Shown here: positions 21,326-33,552 of the stretch, piece by piece | How positions within the stretch are numbered: the stretch's first letter is position 1 | Layout of the letters: each line of letters starts with the position of its first letter | Source: Chalara sp. BL73 | Taxonomy: Eukaryota; Ascomycota; Leotiomycetes; Helotiales | Length of the DNA: 64,000 nucleotides | NCBI GenBank assembly: GCA_918026815.1 | Contig: CAKJVC010000208.1 | Coordinates: 248,001-312,000 of the forward strand | Direction: 5' to 3' | The notes under the pieces: generated by a model | Seen by the model: the letters and a program-made list of their open reading frames with translations, nothing else | What the model was told of the DNA's origin: nothing | Databases searched by the model: none | Translations under genes and position numbers: made by a program

Positions 21326-22742
21326 TATGTATTAACCCGGCTGATCTGGTGCGGAGAATAAACAAAGCCATCTTGGACCACCTATGGAACTCTTCTCTTT
21401 CATATGCGTTTCAACAGTGTTTTACCATGGAGAGATGGCTAGCTGGGTGTTGACGCGGATGGCAGAATCTGATTAAGCGATATTTTCAGAGCAGCTAGGA
21501 AGTTTCTTAGCTTTGATACCTTGGGCATGATGCAGACATGGATGGACTCGCAATGAAAATGGATTTACAAAAGATAGTTAAGTTCTTTTCGCTGTGACAA
21601 CCTACAACGTTTAAGTGATGCGGCCCTCCAGTGCAGAAATGTATAGCACTATCCATTCATTGCTATCGAGTCCTGCAACCATTACCAGGTAATGATATCA
21701 GCCCACGACTAATCATCCGATTTCAAAACCAACTTGCCAATGCCATCTCTACCATCTCCATAGACCACCCTGACAGTCGAAACCTAAATAGGATGTCCGA
21801 CCACAACATGCGGCAGGAGTAACGCAGAATTCAACTATATACTTCATCACTCGAATATATCACCTTGTGTAGTATGTGGATCTCATCTTGGTCAGTCACC
21901 TACTGTTGGTCTTGTCTTTTGATATGTACAGCAAATGCTTGAACCAAAATGACTCTGATAACTTGTTGGTGTTTTGTGTTCGGCAAAGGCTTTGCATACT
22001 TACTCTGTTTTGGACTCTTTTTTGGACTCTTTACTACTTTCTCTGCGCGTTCTGGCTGCCTCTTCTAAATGAGCTCTGGTATAGTACTTTTGGACAGTGG
22101 ATGCTCCTTCTCAACTGCGTTGCCCCAGTCTGTATTTGCGAGCTCTGAGTTTCAACCTGAGATAGTGCAATTACTCCGTTATCATACTAGGCCCGTAGTC
22201 CTGCAATACTATGTTATGGAACCCCCTTGAATGCACGATGGCGATCTAGGCCTGAGAATAGTCCGCATATTAGGCTCTCCCTCATTTCTTCTCCATATAC
22301 GTGCGATAAGGCACTGTCATATTATTCACCCCTTCTCGACTTCTGCCTTTAAGGCTCTCAAGCATCAAATTTGCGTCTATTCTAGCAATTTCTATCTACT
22401 AGCTGGTCATTCCTCGTTGCAAGCCCTGCCAACAGGTTACCGTAATGCTACTGGCAGCGAATGTCCAGACGAGGCCGTGAGACGAGCATTGATACTATAC
22501 GGAAACCGGAACAGAAATGGCTAGCGCGTCTAAATTGAGGAATCGTAGTCGGCCCCTTGATCATCTCATCCTTCGTTTCTTTTCAACTTCAATGGTAGAC
22601 CGATTTTAGAAGAGCCTTTCACCACTTGCTCCTTGCAACGGAACATCCTTGCCCAGAAATTGACACATCATTCTTATGCTCTTTGGAATCCCTCAATTAC
22701 GCGAAATTGTTCAGCACTCCGTCTGTTTTATAACGTCAATCA
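21326..22742. other. Intergenic, no gene seen
   Basis: Contains a short imperfect duplication of TTTGGACTCT near 22008-22031. The 90- and 97-codon frames at 21876 and 22231 have no recognisable features. Confidence 0.4.
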
Positions 22743-23957
22743 ATGTATCGGAACTCAATACTTCACATTCTGCACACTATTGGGGTTGGTGGTGAGTTGT
22801 AGCCCATAACAATAATCATTATGCTCACTGAATCATACTCATAGATTCTCCATCTAAGCCCGTACAAGGAGATGTTTCCGACTATACACCACAACAATCG
22901 TCCAAGCCCTTAACCAGCAAGGGTAAATGTCATGTTCTCACATCTATAGCATTTCCGATACCCCTCCTATATCTTTGCTTTTCATGCGAAGTCGTGACTG
23001 ACAAGGCTCACTAGAACGTGAGGCAATTCGCCGAGGAAACCTAACGTTTTCTGACGGAGTCTGGATCTCACAAGAAGGCGGTATGTGCAGCCTCGAATTT
23101 TGTCTCTTTTCTTCTTAGGATGTTAATGGACTGCTATGCAGAGTTCGAAAAGATCGATTACTGGTTCAAGGAGAAATCTCGCCTCAAGTCTGCCACTTTA
23201 TCTGTTAAGAACGATAGCTGCGAAGAGGGAAATGATCCCCAAATGCTTATTGGCGACCGCCTTTCCGAAGAGGATTATTGCATCTCTGGAAACCGGCTCA
23301 CCTCTCGCGTGACCTTTCCTGTTGGGTTGGCCGAGAACGGTACTTTCACCGAATATTTTTGGACCGAATCAAGCGAGGGCAGAAGAGAATTCTACGGTAT
23401 GGGTCAATCAAAAAGCAATTGTGCTACTTATCGCCAACTTAGTGAGGAAGACAAACCAGCCAGGCTGCCAAGTAAGTGATCTCAGATGCAATTCCCTTTA
23501 GGAGCGAGTCATAGGCTAATAGACGAGTTACAGCAAGTTGGGCAGATATCCAAGGGGACGTGCAAATCACCACCACCGTCACCCATACCTACGAAGCGGC
23601 AACCAATGACAACCGTGAACCTATCACTATCAATACGATTTATGCTGGCGTCTCTGGTATGTGGTTTTCGTACTATAACGCTTTTCTTTCGCTGTTTTTG
23701 TCTATCATAAAGCTCTGCTTTCCAGAGCTTCTACTCTAAGAATTCATTGAGACGAGGAGCTGAATTGTTGATATATAGGTACCAGAGCCTACTGCGAGTT
23801 TTCGAACGAATACACGATATGGACCCAAGAGCCCCCGGTCTGTGAACCAAGCTCTGATGAGAGCCGGGGCATACGCATCCGTAAGAAGGTCAAGGATTTG
23901 GTTAGAAGGCGTTCAACGGTTGATCCCGCAGCTACAGCGATAGAGAGCTTATTCTGA
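22743..23957 (+). CDS. Unrecognised six-exon gene, 274 aa
   Basis: Built by splicing: exons 22743..22791, 22845..22922, 23015..23080, 23142..23471, 23534..23656 and 23779..23957. Introns are 53-122 nt with GTGAGT, GTAAAT, GTATGT, GTAAGT and GTATGT donors and AG acceptors. All junctions keep one frame (phase 1 each) and the total is 275 codons including TGA, which is strong evidence for a real gene. I recognise no domain. Visible features are GNLTFSDGVWISQEGEFEKI, RVTFPVGLAENGTFTEYFW, five or so cysteines, two N-x-T sites, and a basic C-terminal patch (GIRIRKKVKDLVRRR). The N-terminus MYRNSILHILHTIGVG is only weakly hydrophobic, so secretion is unclear and a further 5' exon is possible. Function unknown. 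Confidence 0.65.
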
Positions 23958-25638
23958 CGCAGTTTCCCACTTCGTGGTGCTTCGGCTGCAGGTTTAGGGG
24001 AGATCAATGACTGGCGGGAGTGGAGGGGTGAATCAAGTGCTGAGACACCTTGAGGATGCGGAACTGGATATATATTTCGGAATGGCAGGCTTCTCTTTGA
24101 ATCCTCTTCGTGCAACTGCTTTGAAGCTCGAGATCTTGTGAACCGTCATATATACCTAATAATGGGCTTTTGGACAAGGTGGTAGATATGCTTCAGAATT
24201 ACCAAGGCTGAAGATGAGGAAGATACCTAAGATAGATTACTCCATGATCTTTCGAAAGATTAAGAGGCATCTTGGTGAAGTTTAGACACCAAGGCTCACC
24301 AATGGGTCTTGGTGCATACCCTGCCTCGCAATACCGAATCTACATAATTTGCCTAGCAGAAAGGGAGCAGTCTCTCACAACCCTCTCTTAGCACACACTT
24401 CAAGATTCGAGGGCAGGGAGGTTTATGTTTTATCATGTTTCGGGTCGTGTATTTTTTATAGCTTCGACTCTTTCATTTAAATTAGTTAATGGAGTTTTAT
24501 GGGTACTGTGTTGGCAACGAGTGGGGAGGACCGTGACCATCATTTCTTGATTGATTTAATGCATTGACTCATTTACGAATGCTGCGAATAAGTTATTGCA
24601 ACGATAGAGCTTACTGATAAATCAAAACTCTTTCTCAAACCAAGAAGCTATCGGCGGTTTACGTTTATACGTGGACTTACCTTGCAGTTCACGTCTCTCA
24701 AAGTGAGAGGGCTATCACTAGATGAGAAGCACTATTACTGCATGTACATAGTGGTCCATTCGGACAAGAGAAGGAAGTCTTTGATAAGGTTTATCATAGG
24801 GAGTGGGAGATGTCAGCTAAAAAGCGTAAGCCGTTCGGGATTGAGTTAATAATTCCCAATATCGGACTGAATGAAAGAGAGGAGGGAGACTAATCAAAAA
24901 GTCAGTGTGAGGATGATCTCACATCGCAAAGGGGTTTTTATGATTCTTTCGCGCGGTTCTTGGTATACGAACCTTATGAAAGATTGTCGTGGCAGAAAGT
25001 TGTGGAGACTATTGCCTGACGAGGACGCTTAAGCGAACAATGGAATAAAGCTAGGCTGCATGACTCGCGCGTGTGTGTTGTCTCATTCTAGTAAAGGGTC
25101 CTCTGGCTGTTTGCTTTAATTTTAGGACTTAGCAATACTCTACACTGTAGCAGCAACGCAGGTTAATAGGGTAATGTCTGGTTTGAGAAATATGCTTTTC
25201 AGACAGTAATTCCTAACTGAGGACCCTAGGACCACTTCGCCGGTAGGGGCGGTAAGTTACTGTAATTGTGCTGTATGTAGAGCCAAGTCCCCGTAGTGCA
25301 GAGTCTCCACCATGCGTGGCGGAGAATACACGGACCTGGGCGGCTCGGGTCCGGCGGGGTAATAAGACTTCCCCAATTGCTGCTCTCAGCACGTGCGCGG
25401 CCCAGCTCTAGTCTCTTCTCCTACATTACCCTAAACTCGGGATGCGGAATCGACGAAACAAGCAAATTAAGATGTCTAATGCGCCATAGCATTTCTCCCA
25501 TACCATGGAACTGCTTCGTCCCCCCCGTACATGCCATTGCTACAGTATAGTATTTCCTTGCGTCTCTTGAACCCCGGACATCAAAGAGCTGGACCTCCTT
25601 GTAAGCCCCCGCTTGCTGGAGCTTTAGAGCACAACGAA
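23958..25638. other. Intergenic, no gene seen
   Basis: 1.7 kb upstream of the bZIP gene. An in-frame ATG at 25531 would extend the bZIP protein by 36 unremarkable residues and is treated as leader. No repeats or RNA genes recognised. Confidence 0.4.
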
Positions 25639-27212
25639 ATGGCCAATCCATCCGAGACACATAACAAACTTACGTGGGACACGAAACGACCCAATGCCTC
25701 ACGGTCGACCCAAAAGCTATCAGAAGAAAGATTAGCAAGAAAACGAGCTTTAGATCGAGAAGCGCAACGTAGTTCCCGATGCAAAACAAAGAATCATATT
25801 GCTCTTCTCGAATCACGTATTGAAGCATTGACAAGAGCGAGAGATAATGGAACCACCAAGGAATTAATCGACCAGATAGAGCAGCAGCGATTGGAGAACG
25901 ATGCCCTGAAGGCAAGATTGAAGAGTATTGCGAAGCTTGTGTCTGGCTCAAGTGACGGGCTACTTGGTGAGGGGACATAAATCCTGCCGCCTTTTCTTGC
26001 GCTGATTTATTATGCAGAAGAGACGAGCAAGGCTTGTGATAAGGGGCTTGCTCCTTCTTTGGAGATACAGAAAGGCGATCTAGATGCTTTTGCACATGAA
26101 CAGATCAATCAGCTACAGCCAACAGGTTTTTTGGAGCCAGACAATCTTCATATAGATGATGGCTATTCTCATGATAGCAACTCTACCCCTGGTCAGCCTT
26201 ACCAGTTCCTCGAGAATCTCCAAACCCCAATTGGTGGATCAAATGCTGTTAGCAGTTTGTTCGGTGTGCCTCCCACTAACACGCCAGCTATCGATATGTA
26301 TAATGTCGATCCTTGTTCACAACAACCATCGCTTTCCTTGATGGATGAGCACCTCTGGGAACTTAGGGACTTGTGCTCGGGAGTGACACAATGCAAGTGC
26401 TCGAAGATCAAAAACTTTACCAGCGAGCTGCTGAGCCAGTGTGCGAGACTGCAACTGCAGAACAATGCTAACCAACCAGCGCGGGATGTCGATATCCTAA
26501 TTCGTGCGGTATTACATGGATGGCACACAGTAACGAGGAAGTACTTGCTAGACCCTCTGTGGGCAATGTTAAGGCATGCAGACGAAATGATATTCTCCAA
26601 ATGCGAGGCGATAGAACGACTTCTGGTCTTACGCAACTTGGCTCTAATGCTTAGGGTATGGTCTTGGTATATGAAATGCAATATTGCCCAGCTGAATGTA
26701 ATACATAGTATCGCGTGAACCCCACTCAGCAGAACTTTGACGCCCTTCCCTATTATCTCCACGAGCGACCATCGCAGCGCCTCATTCCGCACGAAGCTGT
26801 GATAGACTATGTTGCATGGCCAGGTCTTCGAGAGCGCTTTATCTTTGCACCTCATCGATATTGCAACGAGAAATTCACTGCGCTCTTCTGGAAATGCTTC
26901 CGGTTCGCCTGGCCATATGAGTTACATGAAGCTTATACCCGCAACCCAGAGAACGGCCAATATATGCTATCCAAAATGTTTGATGAACAGAGTCGCAGCC
27001 TGCATAATCTTCGTATGACGTCGGAGTTCTTGGACGAATTCCCAGAGCTGAGGGCAGATATCACTAGGGCAGAGGATGAAAAGGTGGATGATAGAAAAGA
27101 GACTGCAAATCCATTCATAATGGAAGGTATGGATGAGTTTGACATGCTGTCTGTAGCCGGGTTGATTGATCCTCCTGTGTTCACAGCTCATAATAGTCTA
27201 CATGTATCTTGA
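25639..27212 (+). CDS. bZIP transcription factor with DUF3425 domain, 489 aa
   Basis: Three exons: 25639..25966, 26018..26655 and 26709..27212, with 51- and 53-nt introns. The basic region, residues 31-52, reads RLARKRALDREAQRSSRCKT, the form common in fungal bZIP proteins with Asp in place of the usual Asn. It is followed by a short zipper (IALLESRIEAL) and a second coiled stretch to about 98. The C-terminal half matches the fungal DUF3425 layout: CSKIKNFTSELLSQCARLQL, WHTVTRKYLLDPLWAMLRHA, then YRVNPTQQNFDALP and RLIPHEAVIDYVAWPGLRER. At the second junction the acceptor ATAG was chosen over a later CAG because it restores the Y-R-V-N-P-T block. Such factors regulate stress, development or metabolism; targets unknown. 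Confidence 0.87.
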
Positions 27213-28210
27213 TGGGTTCTTGTAATTATAAGGATATATATGTCGGTAATGGGATCATGTTATATTGCTACTGATCTAATTCTGAGACCCGTTTGGTACA
27301 TGATGAATGCAAGCGGTGCGTAAAACATTTTTGGTGTTTGAGCATAGAACGGATAGGAAATGTGCGTCTTCTGAACCAGAATGACATGGAAGCAGACTAG
27401 CATCAATGAAGCACTGATGTCCGACTCAGCCTTGTTTGGATGATGTTGGATTCAAATAGAAGAGCAAAACGACTCACACCCTTATGCTCTAGCGGTAGGG
27501 TAATTTGATCAGTCTGTATATTGCCATTTCCGATGGGAGTTAAAGTGTTCTCCGGAGTCGTCGAGATAAGATGCCGAATGCAAGCTTCTTACATATTGAG
27601 TAAGTTATGTATAGCAGCCTCGTGGGTCTGGGTAAAAATAGGTGCGGCTGCCTCAGTGAATCAGTCGCTAAAATATGACGGATTGTGAATTTGACAGGGA
27701 TTACCCAACATGCGGCGTGAGGCTGTTCGCTTCCCTCTTAGGCACCTCTTCCTCACCCATTATATCAAATCACAAAATCCAAACCAACACTATCTCCTTC
27801 TTTCCTACCATTTCCAACCTACATCCCCCCAAATCAAAGGTCTCGCTCTTTCACAGCAAGCAAGCAAGATCTGGTTTTTTTTCTTCTGCTACTTCCTGCG
27901 GCGCGGCATAGCATCAGCATTGCCCGGCCCTGAGTTTAGCTACCTCACATCCTCACCTTGGGCGTGCTGCATACAGCATTACCCCAGCGTGACAAACTCT
28001 CTCTCTCCACAAGGCCAGTCAGATTGCTGGCAGTCATAGACGTAGATACCGGCAGCGGGACACTTAGACGCGATCTCAGGGCGGCCCCGCCATACCTACT
28101 ACGCTTCTCAGAATCGCAATATCCAATATGGTACCTGCCATGCAAAGTAGACCGGTCGTGCAGATGCCACCGGTTCCTAACCGGGAGGATCTGGTAGCAA
28201 CGTGAGCGAA
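27213..28210. other. Intergenic, upstream region of cullin-1
   Basis: About 1 kb. The 27710-28039 frame looks like pyrimidine-rich leader rather than protein. No gene accepted. Confidence 0.4.
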
Positions 28211-30718
28211 ATGTCTCTTCTGCAGTCCCCGCATAGTGCACTAACATTGGACAGATGGCAGTACTTGGAAAAGGGCGTGGAGAAGATCATGCTGGAACTG
28301 GCAGCTGGTATTGATATGAACACTGTAAGCGCATCTCCATCCTGCAGAACTTGGGCGCATATAACTGATATTTTCAATTCACAGTATATGGGGGTTTATA
28401 CGTCAGTATTCTGAGCTTATTTTTGCCCCACCAATGTCTAATACTAACAATCTGGCAGAGCCGTCCATAACTTCTGCACATCACAAAAAGCCGTTGGATC
28501 AAACAACACTGGCACCATTGGAGGAGCACATCGCGGCGGCAAGAACACAACTTCTTCTCTACCTTCATGACTTATAGGCTAATATGTCTCTAGCACACCT
28601 TCTAGGGGAAGACCTGTACCAGAACCTTATTTCCTACCTCAAGAAATACCTCGAAACTCTCATCGAACAATCGAAAAAGCATTCAGATGAAGCCCTTCTT
28701 AGTTTTTATATTCGGGAATGGGATCGGTATACCACCTCTGCCAAATATATCAACCATCTCTTCCGATACCTCAATCGGCATTGGGTAAAGCGTGAGATGG
28801 ATGAGGGAAAGAAAAACATATATGATGTTTACACATTGCATTTGGTTCAGTGGAGGCTTACCCTCTTTGACGCAGTTCACGATAAGGTGATGGATGCAGT
28901 CCTCAAGATGGTGGAAAAGCAACGTCATGGAGAGACAATTGAGCATGGTCAAATCAAGAGCATTGTAGAATCATTTGTCTCCTTAGGTTTGGATGAGTCC
29001 GATCCTACGAAGTCTACCCTTGATGTCTACCGATACAACTTTGAGCGTCCTTTCTTAGAAGCCACCAAGCTGTTTTACCAGCAGGAATCGGCGCAATTTG
29101 TGGCAGAGAACAGCATCGTGGAATATATGAAGAAGGCTGAAGGGCGTTTGGATGAAGAGGCAGAGCGTGTTAGCATGTATTTGCACCCTGACATTCTGTT
29201 GCCTTTGACCAAGACCTGCAATACTGCCCTTATTGCTGATCATTCAGGAATCCTGCGTGACGAATTCCAGGTTCTCTTGGATAACGACCGTTATGAGGAT
29301 ATGGAACGCATGTACAACCTTCTCCTCCGCATCCCTGACGGTCTCGAACCACTTCGATCTAAGTTTGAGGCCCATGTACGTAAGGCTGGCTTGGCGGCTG
29401 TTTCGAAGGTAGCAGCTGAGGGTGATAAACTTGAGCCGAAAACCTATGTTGATGCCCTTCTTGAGATCCATACACAATACCAAGGACTTGTTGGGAAGGC
29501 ATTCAAGGATGAGCCTGAGTTTACCAGATCTCTCGACAATGCTTGCAAAGAGTTTGTGAATCGAAACCAGGTGTGCAAATCTGGGTCGAACAAGTCTCCC
29601 GAGCTTCTTGCTAAGTATTGTGATATTCTGCTCAAGAAGAGCGCAACTGGTGCTGAGGAGAGTGATCTTGAGAACACACTGACTCAAATCATGACCGTCT
29701 TCAAGTACATCGAGGATAAGGATGTGTTCCAGAAATTCTACTCTCGAATGTTGGCTCGTAGGTTGGTTCACACCAGCTCATCATCTGATGATGCAGAAAC
29801 CAGCATGATTAGCAAGCTGAAGGAAGCATGTGGATACGAATATACCAACAAGCTTCAACGTATGTTCCAGGACATGCAGATTTCGAAGGATCTGAATTCT
29901 GGCTTCAAGGAGTTCGAAAGCCAATTAGATTCGGAGGGCAAGCAAATCGATGCTAGCTACTCAATTCTGGGCACTGGATTCTGGCCATTGGCCCCACCTA
30001 ACACAGATTTTACAGCTCCACCGGAGGTTGCGAAGGCTCTCGAACGTTTTGGGAACTTCTATGGGCAAAAGCACAGTGGTCGGAAGCTTACATATCTTTG
30101 GCAACTATGCAAAGGAGAGATGAAAGTCAACTACTGCAAGGCATCCAAGACACCCTACACTTTCCAAGTTTCTGCTTATCAAATGGCTATTCTAATGCTA
30201 TTCAACGAAAGTGATAAGAACAGTTACGAATCCATCGCCGCGGCCACCCAATTGTCGGCTGATGCACTCGACCCTTCTTTAGGTATCCTCCAGAAGGCTA
30301 AGGTTCTGGTACTGAGTGGTGCAGCAAAGGCTGGTCCAGGAGCACAGTACGCCTTGAACTATGACTTTAAGAGCAAAAAGATCCGGATTAACCTTAACAT
30401 GGCCATCAAGTCCGATCAGAAGCAAGAGGCTGATGAAACGCACAAGACAATTGAGGAAGATCGAAAGCTTCTCATGCAGGTGAGTTATGATGCAAATTTC
30501 AATAGCCATCATTCGCTAACTATCTCTAGTCTGCGATTGTTCGCATCATGAAGGCTCGCAAGAAGATGAAGCATACTGCTCTTGTTGGCGAGTGCATCAA
30601 CCAGATCCGAACCCGATTCGTACCAAAGGTGCCCGATATTAAGAAGTGCATAGATATCTTGTTGGAGAAGGAATACTTGGAGCGTTTAGATGATGATGAG
30701 CTTGGTTATCTTGCCTAA
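28211..30718 (+). CDS. CUL1: Cullin-1 (SCF scaffold, Cdc53-type), 761 aa
   Basis: Scaffold of SCF ubiquitin ligases: the N-terminus binds Skp1/F-box, the C-terminus binds the RING protein Rbx1. Exons: 28211..28324, 28385..28401 (17 nt), 28459..28538, 28594..30479 and 30530..30718. The start is ATG 28211 ([20 protein letters not shown]). Exon 3 ends at a GC donor (GCAAGA) and joins CTCTAG to give [15 protein letters not shown], the conserved cullin sequence; no GT donor fits. The long exon holds cullin repeats and the homology domain ([39 protein letters not shown]). The C-terminal winged-helix exon has [13 protein letters not shown] with the predicted neddylated lysine about K707, and ends [16 protein letters not shown]-box-like proteins such as the one at 8219 are possible partners of this complex in principle. 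Confidence 0.95.
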
Positions 30719-33552
30719 GCTTCTCTTTAAACTCTTAGGAACATGTCGCTTGAATGCCATTGCCATGCAGATGCAAGGCAGCCGGCATTCGTCGTGGAAT
30801 TCTAACCTAATGAAAATCATGTCCATAGTGGTCTGCATATAATCAGCTAGTAAGGGCATACGGACCTTTTCTTTTGTTTCGCGATGGATGGGAGTCAAAC
30901 AATGACCGGCACAGTTAGCATTGCTTGGGGTCGGAGGAGTTGATTTTTGATATCGTGGACAAAGGATCCGCAGTCGATCAGGGACCGTAACAGTGACTGC
31001 AAATCAAAAGGCTTGTAATAAAACATCGATAGAGCGTCAAGATGGGCTTTGCGTGATGTCAAGTATGTGTGCGGACTAATCGTGTTGGGAAGTGTAGGTG
31101 ATTATTTGTCCTATTGGCTATGTCTGGCAGAGCTGTAACGGTCAGGAAACGACTATTTCACAATTCTAACTACGCTGTGAACCTTGAGTCTCGGGGCATT
31201 CCTTCGCTTACGGGATTTAAATCCATAGATGAGCTGAACCACTTAGACATTTATTTTAAGTGTTCTGGACTAAAGAACTGGTGACGCTTTTTTTCTGCAG
31301 GTTTCCTCTTTGACCCCTATTTGGCTCTCGCTCACTCGCTTCCCCTGTTGCATTGCTTCCCATTCAGTCGCCAACTTTCTTCAGCTGAATTATACCCTGC
31401 GCCACATGAATCGCCTGAAAAATAAAACTTTAAATGATTATACTTGAGACGTGTCAGAGCTTGGATGACACGCTCTTCAACTCAGCCACTCCATTGTGTT
31501 TGGGGCTCAATCAAACGGGAGCCAGGGGAAAAAATCATCCACAGATTGGCTGTTCTACACGTGGCAGGACGACATAAAGGGATCTCCGCTGGTATGGAGA
31601 TCATGCAGGGCTGCCAGAGGACAGACTGTGCTACGTTTCCAAACAGGTTTGCAGGCTCTTTAGTGTATCGCCATCTGTAGCCAGGCCAGCAGATCGGTTT
31701 ACATCACTTATCCTGTGAACTCTAGCTTCATCTTCGCAGTGCATGGTAACATGGAAAAACAGGAAGGATGTATTTCTGTTTTCGGTCCCATTGGCATGGT
31801 ACGCCAGCCGAGAATAGATCCGCGCAGCCATGGCTATTGAAGACAGAGATTTGACAACCAGGGGGGCTGCACAGGCTGTTAAAATTTGTTTGGCATCGCT
31901 TTGCACCCCTGTGGCTACGCCCCCCCTTAAAAGATCTGATCTGGTCCATTCAGGTCCTTGCCCTGTTCCCTGATTCACACGTGCGTTTGTTGTTGTTAAT
32001 GATGATTTGGTTTAGCTTGGTGGCTGAAGCTGGCGATGTCTCACCAGCCTATTGTACCAGTACAGTACCATCGACAGGAAAGTAGAAAATTCGGTAGTTG
32101 GTTTCTTCGTCTGAATGCGGTTTGATGAGGAGTGAGCATGACAAGAAAAGGGAGAAGCGCTCGCCGCAGTGATGGATGTGGCTAGTGTCTTCGAGCCTCA
32201 TGTAACCTTACTATGTACTGTAGATAGTGATAACTCCCATCATGCCCTGTGCCATAGACCAGCAGCCGGGTTTCTTAACCGGAACTGCAAGAAGCTCTGT
32301 TTCTCACATGCTTCGATTGAACATACACAAAAGTTAAAAATTAAAATTAAAATAAAATAAAATAAAAAAAGAAAGAAAAAAGAGAGGTCCGTCAGCAGTG
32401 GTTTCTACTGTTTATTACAGTACTGTAGACACATCCTGAAAAGGGAGGGCTATACTGCCAAGACTATTGCAATGAGAGCGGATTGGGGTTGAGGGGGACA
32501 GGCATCTTCTCAAGCGAAACAAAGTGGGACAGCGGAGCGGAACCTCAAGGCTAGGGGTCCTGGGCTGGGGCCAAGTGTAGGTGTGGTGCGCACCTTAGTT
32601 GGCGATACCTACTGTGCTTCTATCAATTTCTCAACACACCGTCATTTTCAACCTGAATCAGATACCACAACCACGGGAGACTCGAATTCTACAGAGCAAA
32701 AAGGGTACGAGAGAGTTGCCGTGACTGATTGGCTAGCTGTCAGTTCCTGCTGACGCCAGACCACACGGTCCGTTGCACTCGGTCATACTCGAATGGTCGA
32801 TTCGTCCTCAGCCGCTACAGACCCTCCACCTCTGGCGAAGCGATCTCTAAACTAGCCTCCACATCTTCCGTCACGACCTCGAAGCTTGGATCACCTTCAA
32901 TTCCAGTTCAACCTCACCTTCAACATTCGCCGAAGCGATAATATCTAGTTTTCAATCAATTCACCCGATTCCGCCCTTTTCCTAGCCGGGCCTCAGCCTC
33001 ATTTTCGCGACTTTACGGCTGTGGGCGAGGGTAACCGACATTACTATTGTACATAGGGTATCAGACGAAGGGACAATAGGACTATCTGAACAAGACATTA
33101 GGAACCCACTCTTTAAGGGAGGATATATTATTCTGCTCTACGCATTCAACCGGCTGCGATTACGCTGCGCATGATAAAATTCTGCCACGACCATCAATTG
33201 CAACATCACGGCCGTCTCCGCTGCTTGCCAATACCTCAAATCTAGGCGGACGTAACTCAACGAATTACCACCGAGACTTCTGCGAATAATAAATCAATCA
33301 CAAGCATACGCGGTTTTGGCGACGATCATTCGTCGGCTCGGTTTGAAGGTAAGCTTGTTTCATTATCAAGCTTCATCGTGCATAAAGCTTGCTGCTCTTC
33401 TTGCTGGAGCAATACGCGGGCCCGGCGTCTTCAGACTCCAAACAATACTGACCTTACATTAGGAACAATTCATCCTCTGTATGCGGAGGTGCTCAAGCAG
33501 ATAATAAGTACAAAGGCGGGCTGCGCTTGCAGCCAGAAATAGAGGAAGGAAG
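30719..33552. other. 2.8-kb intergenic region with an A/T microsatellite
   Basis: No gene seen. It contains a low-complexity A-rich tract (about 32328-32386: AAAATTAAAATT then AAAAT and GAAA units). Frames at 31444 and 31631 are unsupported. It probably includes the CUL1 3' UTR and a long G-alpha promoter and leader. Confidence 0.5.
32328..32386. repeat. A-rich simple-sequence tract
   Basis: Runs of AAAATT, AAAAT and GAAA units in about 60 bp within the G-alpha upstream region. Typical microsatellite; no coding content. Confidence 0.7.

Noticed and set aside
25295..25550. 84-codon frame before the bZIP gene
   Set aside because: Unremarkable sequence that overlaps the probable bZIP leader; no homology recognised.
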